Shown here piece by piece: positions 25,624 through 32,931 of a stretch of DNA of 64,000 nucleotides. The position numbers and the translations under genes were made by a program. Each line of letters starts with the position of its first letter. Within the stretch, counting starts at the first letter, position 1. The notes below the pieces were generated by a model. The model was not told the origin of the DNA, ran no database searches, and saw nothing but the letters and a program-made list of their open reading frames with translations. Origin of the DNA: Streptomyces sp. 1331.2 (GTDB taxonomy: Bacteria > Actinomycetota > Actinomycetes > Streptomycetales > Streptomycetaceae); assembly GCF_900199205.1 (NCBI RefSeq), contig NZ_OBMJ01000001.1:1240001-1304000 (forward strand). Reading direction: 5' to 3'.

Positions 25624-27233
25624 GCGGTGACCTCCTGGACGGTCCGGGCGGTGGTCGGGGCAGCGGTCGGGGACGTGCGCATGATCAGCTCGTACTCGGC
25701 GAGGTCCACCTTGCGAGTGGCGCGGCGGAACGCGGTGGTGGAGCCGGGCCAGAGCACGGTGTTCTTGCCGCTCGGGTCGAGGTACCAGCTGCGGCAGCCG
25801 CCGGTGGTCCAGACGGTGCGGTCCATCCGGTGCTGCAGTTCGAGGTTCCACTGCCGCTGGGCGCGCGCGGTCGGCTGCATGGCGGTGGCGCCGACCGAGG
25901 CGAGCGTGGTCAACGCGTCGATCAGGTAGTTCAGTTGGGACTCGATCATGAGGATCATCGAGCTGTTGCCGAGGCCGGTGTTGGGGCCGATGACGAAGAA
26001 CAGGTTCGGGAAGCCGCGTACGGTCGAGCCGCGCAGCGCCTCCATTCCGCCCTTCCACTCCTCGGCCAGCGTGGTGCCGTCCGCGCCGAACACCCGGGCG
26101 CCGATGGGCATGTCGGTGACGTGGAAGCCGGTGCCGAAGACGATGGCGTCCACCTCGTGCTCGCTGCCGTCGGCCGCGACCAGTGTGGAGCCGCGCAGTT
26201 CGCGCAGACCGGAGGAGACGACCTCGGTGTTGGCCGCGGCGAGCGCCGGGTAGTAGGTGTTGCTGAGCAGGATGCGCTTGCAACCGATCCGGTAGTCCGG
26301 GGTGAGCTTGGCGCGCAGCGCCGGGTCCTGGACACTCTGGGCGATGTGGCGTTCGGCGAGTTGCTGGACGACGCGCAGCAGTCCGGGGCGCCGGACGAAG
26401 GCGTCCACCTGGAGCTCGCGGAGCGCGAAGAGGGTGCCGCGGCGGATCTTCGCAGTGACCGGCAGCCGGCCGTGCAGCCACTTCTCCAGCGGGCTGATCT
26501 CGCGGTCCCGGCGCGGCAGGACCCAGGCCGGGGTGCGCTGGAAGACGGTCAGCTTGCCGACCTCGGGTTGGATCGACGGGATGATCTGGGCGGCGGAGGC
26601 TCCGGTGCCGACCATGGCGACGCGCTTGCCGGCCAGGTCGAACTCGTGGTCCCAGCGGGAGGAGTGGAACACCTTGCCGGGGAAGGCGCTCAGCCCCGGG
26701 AGTTCGGGGATCTGCGGGTCGGCGAGCGGTCCGGCAGCGGCGACGACGGCGTCGGCCGTCCACTGGCCGGCCGAGGTGGTGATCCGCCAGCGGGTCGCCT
26801 CGCTCTCCCAACGCGCCTCCAGCACCTCGGTGTTGAATCGCAGGTGGGGGCGAATGCCGAAGACCGTGGCGACCTCCTCCAGGTAGGCGCGGATGTCCGG
26901 CTGGCCGGAGAAGCTGCGCGGCCAGTCCGGGTTGGGCGCGAAGGAGAAGGAGTAGAGGTGCGAGGGCACGTCGCAGGCGCAGCCGGGGTAGCTGTTGTCG
27001 CGCCAGGTGCCACCGACGGAGTCCGCCCGCTCCAGGACCACGAAGTCGGTGATGCCGGCGCGACGCAGCCGGACCGCGGCGCCGAGTCCGCCGAAGCCGG
27101 AGCCGATCACCGCGACCCGGACATGCGGCACGGACTCCTCCGGCTCCCGAGCTTCGGGGGACGAGCCGGTGTCCGCGGAGGCGCCGGACGTGCCGGACAC
27201 GCCGGAGCGGGGGCGCTTGCTGCTGGATGCCAT
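25620..27233 (-). CDS. FAD/NADPH Baeyer-Villiger-type monooxygenase
   Basis: 537 residues. First Rossmann motif VIGSGFGGLGAAVRLRRAG (about 41-59), the BVMO fingerprint FPGKVFHSSRWD (FxGxxxHxxxW, about 182-193) followed by the NADPH Rossmann motif VGTGASAAQ, and GTGFHVTDMP (about 370). The ATG at 27233 has AGGAGG five bases upstream; the first 35 residues are Ser/Gly-rich and disordered. It heads a three-gene operon (monooxygenase, hydrolase, SDR) that would turn a cyclic or linear ketone into an ester and then its acid and alcohol. A MerR regulator is divergent. Confidence 0.9.
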   Translation of the reverse strand: MASSSKRPRSGVSGTSGASADTGSSPEAREPEESVPHVRVAVIGSGFGGLGAAVRLRRAGITDFVVLERADSVGGTWRDNSYPGCACDVPSHLYSFSFAPNPDWPRSFSGQPDIRAYLEEVATVFGIRPHLRFNTEVLEARWESEATRWRITTSAGQWTADAVVAAAGPLADPQIPELPGLSAFPGKVFHSSRWDHEFDLAGKRVAMVGTGASAAQIIPSIQPEVGKLTVFQRTPAWVLPRRDREISPLEKWLHGRLPVTAKIRRGTLFALRELQVDAFVRRPGLLRVVQQLAERHIAQSVQDPALRAKLTPDYRIGCKRILLSNTYYPALAAANTEVVSSGLRELRGSTLVAADGSEHEVDAIVFGTGFHVTDMPIGARVFGADGTTLAEEWKGGMEALRGSTVRGFPNLFFVIGPNTGLGNSSMILMIESQLNYLIDALTTLASVGATAMQPTARAQRQWNLELQHRMDRTVWTTGGCRSWYLDPSGKNTVLWPGSTTAFRRATRKVDLAEYELIMRTSPTAAPTTARTVQEVTA

Positions 27234-27293
27234 GCGGCCTCCTCCTGAGGGTGGGGCGGTGATCGTCGCGCTCTCCGGGGCCTCGCCCCGGAA

Positions 27294-27335
27294 CCCTGCC
27301 AATCGCGCCAGTAATCACTGGCATGGTTGGCAGGG
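27294..27335. promoter_or_regulatory. Long nested inverted repeat, candidate MerR operator
   Basis: Outer arms CCCTGCCAA / TTGGCAGGG (27294-27302, 27327-27335) and inner arms GCCAGT / ACTGGC (27307-27312, 27317-27322) around AATC. It is midway between the divergent monooxygenase and MerR genes. The total symmetry of 42 bp is strong; assignment to the MerR regulator is by position. Confidence 0.65.
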
Positions 27336-27407
27336 TAGCCCTTGCCGCCACCGGAGGGAAGAAGCGCGACCGCTCCGGTTCCGGGAGCGTTCCGAGCCCT
27401 CGGACCT

Positions 27408-28223
27408 ATGCTGATCGCCGTGGACAAGGTCAGAGCTGCTGCGGACGACAGAAAACGCGAGTACCGGGTGGAGGAACTGGCCGAAGCGGCCGGCATCACC
27501 ACCCGCACCCTGCGCTTCTACCGCGAGCGCAAACTGCTCCAACCGCCCCGCAAGGAGGGCCGGATCGCCTGGTACAGCGAGGAGCACCTGGCCCGGCTGC
27601 GGATGATCGGCGAGCTGCTGGACCGCGGCCACACCCTGGGCGGCATCGCCGAGCTGATCGGCGCCGGCGAGAGCGGGCGGGACGTCGCCGAGCTGATCGG
27701 GCTGGAGGCGGCGATCGTCGCACCCTGGTCGGACGAGACCCCGGTGCGGCTGGACTGGGAGGAACTGAAGACCGCCTTCGGGGACCAGCTCACCGAGGAG
27801 AACACCGCCGAGTCGATCGCCCAGGGCTACATCACCGTCGAGGAGGGCGGCATCACCCACGTCAGCCGCCGGCTGATGGACGCCACCACCGAGCTGGTGG
27901 CGGAAGGCGTTCCGCTGTCGGCGGTGCTGGACGCCAGCCGGCGCACCCGGGAACACGTGGACGCCATCGCCGAGATCTTCATCGACGTGGTCAGCGAGCA
28001 CCTGCTCAGCGCCCTGGCCGCCGACACCCCGCTGCCGCCCGGCGAGGCGGCCCGGCTCACCGAACGCATCATGCGGGTACGGCCGCTGGCCAGGACCGTC
28101 GCCGACGCCCAGTTCGCCCTCGCGATGGACCGTCGGGTGCACGCCGAGTACGACCAACTGCTGCGCCAGCGACGGGAGAACGGCTCGGAGGCACAGCCGG
28201 AGGACGACAGCTCCGAGGCGTAG
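27408..28223 (+). CDS. MerR family transcriptional regulator
   Basis: 271 residues. The MerR HTH is at the N-terminus (YRVEELAEAAGITTRTLRFYRERKLLQPPR, then GRIAWYSEEHLARLRMIGELLDRGHTLGGIAELI), followed by a large helical effector domain of about 170 residues with no metal-binding Cys. It therefore probably senses an organic ligand. Starts at ATG 27408 or GTG 27420; neither has a clear ribosome site. It is divergent from the monooxygenase operon and the likely regulator of it. Confidence 0.88.
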   Translation: MLIAVDKVRAAADDRKREYRVEELAEAAGITTRTLRFYRERKLLQPPRKEGRIAWYSEEHLARLRMIGELLDRGHTLGGIAELIGAGESGRDVAELIGLEAAIVAPWSDETPVRLDWEELKTAFGDQLTEENTAESIAQGYITVEEGGITHVSRRLMDATTELVAEGVPLSAVLDASRRTREHVDAIAEIFIDVVSEHLLSALAADTPLPPGEAARLTERIMRVRPLARTVADAQFALAMDRRVHAEYDQLLRQRRENGSEAQPEDDSSEA

Positions 28224-28281
28224 CCGGACGGCCGAGCGGGCAGGGATCCCCGCGCCTTGCCCGTACGACGGAGGTGCCGCC

Positions 28282-29301
28282 ATGCCCAGCTCCCTCAGCC
28301 GCCGCACCGTACTCGGCCGCACCGCACTCGGCCTCGCCGCCGGGCTCGCCCCGGGCCTCGCGCTCGCAGCCTGCGGGACCGACTCCCGTGCGCCGAGCGC
28401 CGGTTCGCCGGGAGGCGCCAACGGCGGCGGCAGCGGCGGCAGCGGCGCCCGAACGGTCCGGCACGCGCGCGGCGAGAGCGCCGTACCGGCCCGGGCGGCC
28501 CGGGTGGTGGTGCTGGACACCGACGCGCTGGACTCGGTGATCACCCTCGGCCTCGCCCCGGTCGGCGCCACCACCGTCAGCGCGGGCGCGCCCCTCCCCG
28601 GCTACCTCCCCGCCGCTCGACTGGCCGGGACGAAGGCCGTCGGCGCGATCGGCCAGCCCAGCCTGGAGGCGATCGCGGCGCTGCGGCCGGACCTGATCCT
28701 CAGCAACCAGGTCCGCGACGACAAGCGGTACGAGGAGCTGTCCAAGATCGCGCCGACCGTGCTCTCCAAGACCACCGGGCCGACCTGGAAGGAGAACGTC
28801 CGGCTGCACGCCGAGGCGCTCGGCCGCCAGGCGGAGGCCGAGGCGGCGGACGCGGCGTACCGGACGAAGCTGCGCGAGCTGGTCACCGCGCTCGGCGGGC
28901 CCGCCAAGGCCGCCGCCACCCGGGTCGAGATGGCCCGCTTCCTGGCGGGCGCGCCGACCCGGCTCTACCTCAACGACACCTTCGTCGGCTCACTGTTCAA
29001 GGACCTCGGGCTCGGCCGGCCCGCCAACCAGGACAAGCCCGGATTCTCGATCGAGATCAGCCCGGAGCAGGTCGACCAGGCGGCGGCCGACGTCATCTTC
29101 TACTCGCTGTACGGGGACGCCGCCAAGTCCGACCAGGGGAAGATCACCGAAGGCGCCCTGTGGAAGGACCTGGACGCTGTCCGCAACGGGCGGGTGTTCC
29201 GGGTGGACGACAACCTGTGGATGCTCGGCATCGGCTACACCGGGGCCGGTCTGATTCTGGATGAGATCCGGAAGGACCTGGCGACGACCGATGACAGATG
29301 A
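28282..29301 (+). CDS. Iron-siderophore ABC transporter substrate-binding lipoprotein
   Basis: 339 residues, FecB/FhuD-like periplasmic binding fold. The N-terminus SRRTVLGRTALGL is Tat-like, with lipobox LAAC (Cys about 32) and a Gly/Ser linker. The body has RVVVLDTDALDSVITLGLAPVG, IGQPSLEAIAALRPDLILSN and the C-terminal DAVRNGRVFRVDDNLWML typical of the family. GGAGGTG precedes the ATG. No permease or ATPase genes are adjacent, so it is an orphan binding protein. No iron box was recognised upstream. Its last codons and stop (29299-29301) lie in heptad element C. Confidence 0.88.
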   Translation: MPSSLSRRTVLGRTALGLAAGLAPGLALAACGTDSRAPSAGSPGGANGGGSGGSGARTVRHARGESAVPARAARVVVLDTDALDSVITLGLAPVGATTVSAGAPLPGYLPAARLAGTKAVGAIGQPSLEAIAALRPDLILSNQVRDDKRYEELSKIAPTVLSKTTGPTWKENVRLHAEALGRQAEAEAADAAYRTKLRELVTALGGPAKAAATRVEMARFLAGAPTRLYLNDTFVGSLFKDLGLGRPANQDKPGFSIEISPEQVDQAAADVIFYSLYGDAAKSDQGKITEGALWKDLDAVRNGRVFRVDDNLWMLGIGYTGAGLILDEIRKDLATTDDR

Positions 29302-29412
29302 CAGATGACAGGCGACAGATCACAGACGACGGATAACAGCTGACAGATTTCATCATCTGTCAGCTGTCGTCTGTAATCTGTAATCTGTTACCTGTTACCT
29401 GTTACCTGTCAT
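29290..29412. repeat. Heptad inverted-repeat element, locus C
   Basis: About eight NNNACAG-type units (GATGACAGATGACAG and so on) to the left and nine CTGTNNN units to the right. The centre is a 13-bp perfect stem (29336-29348 with 29355-29367) around loop TTCATC, containing ACAGATTTCATCATCTGT. Stops of both convergent neighbours fall inside: TGA 29299-29301 on plus and TAA 29402-29404 on minus. Confidence 0.88.
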
Positions 29413-30073
29413 CGTCGTCCGTCGCTCCCGGCGCCAGGGCCGGCGACGGAAGGACGTGGCGCGCCTCGCCGCCGGACCACCAGACGCCGACGGCGAAGAC
29501 GGCCGTCGCCTCCAGCAGTCCGGCCCGGTCGAGGCCGCCGCAGTGCACTGGTGTGCAGGCCATGGACGCGATCAGGTCGGCGACCAGCGCAGCGGCCGCC
29601 GGGTCGTCCGCGCAGTACGGGACGCCGAGCGGTGCGCCGCTCTCGAAGGCCGGCCGCGGCATGGTCCAGATGCTCTCGTGGCAGATCCCGAACACCTTGG
29701 CCACACGGGCCGTCGGAGCCGCCACGGCGAGCCGCGCGGCGACGGAGTCGGTGGCGCCGGCCGTGGTCAGCCGGGGCCCGTCCGCGCCGGGGGCCATGGG
29801 CACGGTGCAGTCCAGGAGGGCCCGCCCGGCCAGGTCGGCCGCCAGCGGCGCGGCCACCGGCACCGCCGCCTCGGCCGGTACCGCGACCAGCACGGCCTCC
29901 CCGAATCTCGCCGCCGTCGCGAGATCACCGCCGCCCGACGCGCCCAGTACAGCGGCGAGTTGCCCGGCCGCCCGCGGGTCGCGCCCGCCCACCACCACCT
30001 CGTGCCCCGCCCGCACCCAGGCCCCGCCGAGAGCCGCCGCCATCGCGCCCGTTCCGAGAATGCCGATCCGCAT
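29402..30073 (-). CDS. NAD(P)-binding reductase (F420:NADPH oxidoreductase-like)
   Basis: 223 residues. N-terminal RIGILGTGAMAAALGGAWVRAGHEVVVGGRDP is a Rossmann fold with NADP-type Arg after strand 2. ALLDCTVPMAP and AKVFGICHESIW resemble the FNO/6PGDH-like NADPH-dependent F420 reductase family. GAGGAG is 6 nt from ATG 30073. It is divergent from an HxlR regulator, a common pairing for quinone or aldehyde stress responses. Its C-terminus (DDDDR) and TAA stop are contributed by heptad element C. Confidence 0.78.
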   Translation of the reverse strand: MRIGILGTGAMAAALGGAWVRAGHEVVVGGRDPRAAGQLAAVLGASGGGDLATAARFGEAVLVAVPAEAAVPVAAPLAADLAGRALLDCTVPMAPGADGPRLTTAGATDSVAARLAVAAPTARVAKVFGICHESIWTMPRPAFESGAPLGVPYCADDPAAAALVADLIASMACTPVHCGGLDRAGLLEATAVFAVGVWWSGGEARHVLPSPALAPGATDDDDR

Positions 30074-30087
30074 GTCCACTCCTCGCC

Positions 30088-30104
30088 GTCACATCTGCTG
30101 TGAC
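30088..30104. promoter_or_regulatory. Palindrome in the reductase/HxlR divergent promoter
   Basis: GTCACA-TCTGC-TGTGAC, a perfect 6-bp arm palindrome directly upstream of the reductase ribosome site. It is a candidate HxlR operator. Confidence 0.55.
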
Positions 30105-30166
30105 CGGCACGCTAGGCGGGTCGATGCACACCGTCCGGTACGCATCGGATCGGGCAGGATGGCCGC

Positions 30167-30631
30167 ATGGACATCGCGAGCCGCACGCGCGAGAGCGACG
30201 AGGGAGACGGGGGATACGACGCCGAGGCCCGCGCCGAGGAACGCGGAGCCGAGGAGTACGGCGACCTGGGCGGCGCCGTCTTCGCCGCGGACTGCCGCGC
30301 CAGGCTGGCCTTCGAGGTGATCGCCAACCGTTGGGACAGCGTGGTGGTCTACGTCCTCGGCGAGCTGGGGCCGCTGCGCCCGCGGGCGCTGCTGGACCGG
30401 ATCGGCGGGATCAGCCCGAAGGTGCTCAACGAGTCGCTGCGTCGGCTGGAGTACAACGGCCTGGTGGAGCACCGCCGTTACGCGGAGGCGCCGCCGCGGG
30501 TCGACTACGCCCTCACCGGGGCGGGTGCCGCCCTGATCGGTCCGATCCGCGCGCTCGGCGCCTGGTCCGCCGTCCACGGCGACGCCGTCCTGGCCGCCCA
30601 GGAGACGCACGAGAAGAAAAGGGGGATCTGA
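30167..30631 (+). CDS. HxlR family regulator
   Basis: 154 residues. The winged helix of the HxlR family spans about 50-120: ANRWDSVVVYVLGELGPLRPRALLDRIGGISPKVLNESLRRLEYNGLVEHRRY. A single conserved-type Cys before the HTH (FAADCRAR) is the position used for redox or electrophile sensing in QorR/YodB relatives. The first 45 residues are Glu/Asp-rich. It is divergent from the NAD(P) reductase, which it probably controls. Confidence 0.88.
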   Translation: MDIASRTRESDEGDGGYDAEARAEERGAEEYGDLGGAVFAADCRARLAFEVIANRWDSVVVYVLGELGPLRPRALLDRIGGISPKVLNESLRRLEYNGLVEHRRYAEAPPRVDYALTGAGAALIGPIRALGAWSAVHGDAVLAAQETHEKKRGI

Positions 30632-30647
30632 CGAAACGTCAGATCCC
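30623..30647 (+). terminator. Hairpin overlapping the HxlR stop
   Basis: GGGATCTGACG-AAA-CGTCAGATCCC, a perfect 11-bp stem; the HxlR stop codon (30629-30631) is in its left arm. Confidence 0.75.
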
Positions 30648-30662
30648 GGAAAAGGGAAGAAC

Positions 30663-30701
30663 GGCGGGGGTGACGGTGGTCCGCCTACCGTCACCCCCGC
30701 C
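30663..30701. terminator. Second hairpin, before the convergent metalloprotease
   Basis: Perfect 15-bp stem (GGCGGGGGTGACGGT and complement) with a 9-nt loop, 49 bp from the protease stop. Together with the previous hairpin it insulates the two convergent genes. Confidence 0.8.
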
Positions 30702-30749
30702 GCTCACGGCCCTTCCGGCCGGCACCCACGAACCGGCAGGGCCCGGGGC

Positions 30750-32387
30750 TCAGTTGACGTTGACGGCCGTCCAGGTGGCAGCGACCGCGTTGTACTCCGC
30801 GCTGTCCGAGCCGTACAGGTCCGCCGCCGCGCTGAGGGTGGCCGCACGGGCGCCCGCGTAGTCGGTGGTGGAGGTGAAGTAGGTGGTCAGCGCCTTGTAC
30901 CAGATCTGCGCGGCCTTGTCCCGGCCGATGCCGGCGAGGGTCGAGCCGTCGTACGTCGGGCTGTTGTAGCTGAACCCGTTGATGGTCTTCGCGTCACTGC
31001 CTTCGGCGAGCAGGTAGAAGAAGTGGTTGGCCACCCCGGACGAGTAGTGGACGTCCAGGTTGCCGACGTTGGCGTCCCAGTAGTCGGCGGACTGGCCGTC
31101 CTTGCTGGGCTGGTCCATGTAGCGCAGCGGGCTGCCGTCGCCGCGCAGGTTGATCAGCTCGCCGATCCAGTAGTTCGGCGGGTTGGAGGGCAGGTTGGCG
31201 TACCACTCGACCATCGTGCCCATGATGTCCGAGGTGGCCTCGTTGAGGCCGCCGGACTCGCCCGAGTAGTTCAGGTTGGCGGTGGCGGCGGTGACGCCGT
31301 GGGTCATCTCGTGGCCGGCCACGTCGATTTCGGTGAGCGGGGCGGCGTTGCCGCTGCCGTCGCCGTAGGACATGCAGAAGCAGTCGTCGCTCCAGAACGC
31401 GTTCACGTAGTTGGAGCCGTAGTGGACCCGGCTGAGGGCGCCGACACCGTCGTTGCGGATGCCGTTGCGGCCGAAGGAGTTCTTGTAGAAGTCCCAGGTG
31501 GTGGCGGCGCCGAACTGGGCGTCCACGGCGGCGGATTCGCGGTTGGCCGCGGTGCCGTCGCCGAACCGGTTGCTGGTGTTGGCGAACAGCGAGCCGCTGC
31601 CGGAGGTCCCGTTCTTCATGTCGGTGGTGGACTGGCCGCCACGGGAGGCGTCCTTGAGCTGGTACCGCGTGCCGCTCTGCGTGGTGGTCAGCGGGACCTG
31701 GCCGACGAAGACGCCGTTGCCGGTGCCGGCCGCGGTCTGCACCTTCTCGTGGGTGGAGAGCACCCGGCCGCTCGCGGCGTCGGTGAGCAGGACCTGGCTG
31801 CTCGGGGTGCCGTCGGCGCGCACGCCTTCGACGGTGGTGCGGTAGGCCAGGCGCGGGGCGCCGTCGGTGGCCCAGACCACCAGTTCGGCCGTGCCGGTCT
31901 GGTGGACCTCGGTCAGCGGCGACTCGTCGGCGTCGACGGTCACGCCGACGGTGGCCTTGACCGCGCCGGCGGCCTGCGCGGCGGCCTGGTCGGCCGGGAC
32001 CTTCGGGGTCAGGCTCGGCAGGTCGATCCGCGCGGAGACGGCCTTGGAGACCGACTTCACCGCGCCGTCGGCCTTCTGGTGGACGATCAGGTCGCCGCCG
32101 ATCACCGGCAGGCCCGCGTAGGTGCGCTCGAAGCGCAGGTGGCGGGTGCCGTCCTGGTCCACCACGGCGTCCTTGGCGACGAGTTGCTCCTTGTCCCCGA
32201 GGCCGAGCGCCTTGGCGAGCGGGCCGGCCTGGCCGTCGGCCAGGGCGAGCACGGTGGCGTGCTGCTGGGCGGCCTGGGCCTGCAGCGACGGGATGGGGGC
32301 GGCCTGGGCGGCGGTGCTCACCTGGGTCACACCGGTCAGCAGGGCGGTGGCCGAGAGTACGGCGACAGCTGCGAGCTTTCGCTTCAC
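30750..32387 (-). CDS. Secreted M4 (thermolysin-type) neutral metalloprotease
   Basis: 545-residue preproenzyme. Signal peptide about 1-30 (KRKLAAVAVLSATALLTGV ... AAQA), FTP/PepSY propeptide to about residue 215, then the catalytic domain. The zinc site is HEMTH (about 358-362) with the third ligand Glu in GGLNEATSD (about 382); the catalytic His is in the DVHYSSGVANHFFY segment (about 452). The C-terminus ends at VNVN without a P-domain, so it is the short form. Expected to be exported, autoprocessed and used in extracellular protein digestion. Confidence 0.93.
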   Translation of the reverse strand: MKRKLAAVAVLSATALLTGVTQVSTAAQAAPIPSLQAQAAQQHATVLALADGQAGPLAKALGLGDKEQLVAKDAVVDQDGTRHLRFERTYAGLPVIGGDLIVHQKADGAVKSVSKAVSARIDLPSLTPKVPADQAAAQAAGAVKATVGVTVDADESPLTEVHQTGTAELVVWATDGAPRLAYRTTVEGVRADGTPSSQVLLTDAASGRVLSTHEKVQTAAGTGNGVFVGQVPLTTTQSGTRYQLKDASRGGQSTTDMKNGTSGSGSLFANTSNRFGDGTAANRESAAVDAQFGAATTWDFYKNSFGRNGIRNDGVGALSRVHYGSNYVNAFWSDDCFCMSYGDGSGNAAPLTEIDVAGHEMTHGVTAATANLNYSGESGGLNEATSDIMGTMVEWYANLPSNPPNYWIGELINLRGDGSPLRYMDQPSKDGQSADYWDANVGNLDVHYSSGVANHFFYLLAEGSDAKTINGFSYNSPTYDGSTLAGIGRDKAAQIWYKALTTYFTSTTDYAGARAATLSAAADLYGSDSAEYNAVAATWTAVNVN

Positions 32388-32516
32388 GGACGAGTCCTTC
32401 CGGGAAACCGCGTCTGGGCGCGGTCACGCCGCGTCCCGGGGGCCGGGTCGGCACCTGTGGGGCGGGACGGGCGCTGACGTGCTGGAACCCCGTACAGTCG
32501 AGCGGCTCGCCACCAA

Positions 32517-32545
32517 GGGGTGGGGGTGGGGGCAACCGCTGGGGG
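32517..32545 (+). other. G-quadruplex-forming run upstream of the protease gene
   Basis: GGGG-T-GGGGG-T-GGGGG-CAACCGCT-GGGGG on the plus strand, which is the template strand for the protease gene whose start is 130 bp away. Confidence 0.6.
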
Positions 32546-32717
32546 TGAACAGAAGCATGACAATCCAGCAGATGAAATGACAGGTCTGCCTCAGGAGTTG
32601 GCCAGGTCCCGCCATCAGGTAAAGGGCGGTCAAGCAGTGCCGGAATCGGGGCGATTCACCGCATTCCGCAGATCGTTCCCGCCCGATCCATGTCCGACCG
32701 CCTGCATCGACAGCCGT

Positions 32718-32747
32718 CCGCCCGCCGAACGCGGGTTCGGCGGGCGG
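32718..32747 (-). terminator. Hairpin terminator downstream of the kinase gene
   Basis: CCGCCCGCCGAAC, loop GCGG, exact complement: a 13-bp stem about 170 bp beyond the kinase stop. Confidence 0.6.
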
Positions 32748-32886
32748 CACGATCCACCGGCAGTCGACTTTTACATCTGTGTAGAAGTTTCCACACAGTC
32801 CCTTGACGCCGGGGTGGCGAGGGTCCGCCACCCGGCACCCTTGCTCACCCGCCGGACGTCTGCTACCAGGCCTCGGCCCGCCGCTG

Positions 32887-32931
32887 CTGGAACCGCCACT
32901 ACGGAAACCGCCACTACTGGAACCGCCACTC
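32887..32931. repeat. 15-bp x3 tandem repeat duplicating the kinase's last codons and stop
   Basis: Units at 32887-32901, 32902-32916 and 32917-32931 based on CTGGAACCGCCACTA. On the minus strand they read TGG CGG TTC CAG TAG, TGG CGG TTT CCG TAG, TGG CGG TTC CAG CAG. The first TAG is the kinase stop, so the last five codons are repeated beyond it. Confidence 0.85.

Larger units (their letters stand above)
32388..32913. other. 526-bp intergenic region between protease and kinase
   Basis: No coding sequence is credible here. It holds the protease promoter region, a G-quadruplex-capable run (32517-32545), a strong hairpin (32718-32747), a second stem CGGGGTGGCG/CGCCACCCGG near 32809-32835, and an AT-richer segment (about 32765-32800) with CTGTGT...ACACAG arms. 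Confidence 0.6.

Noticed and set aside
29285..29412. Heptad arrays as CRISPR arrays
   Set aside because: Units are 7 bp with no spacers, are inverted about a centre, and no cas genes are near.
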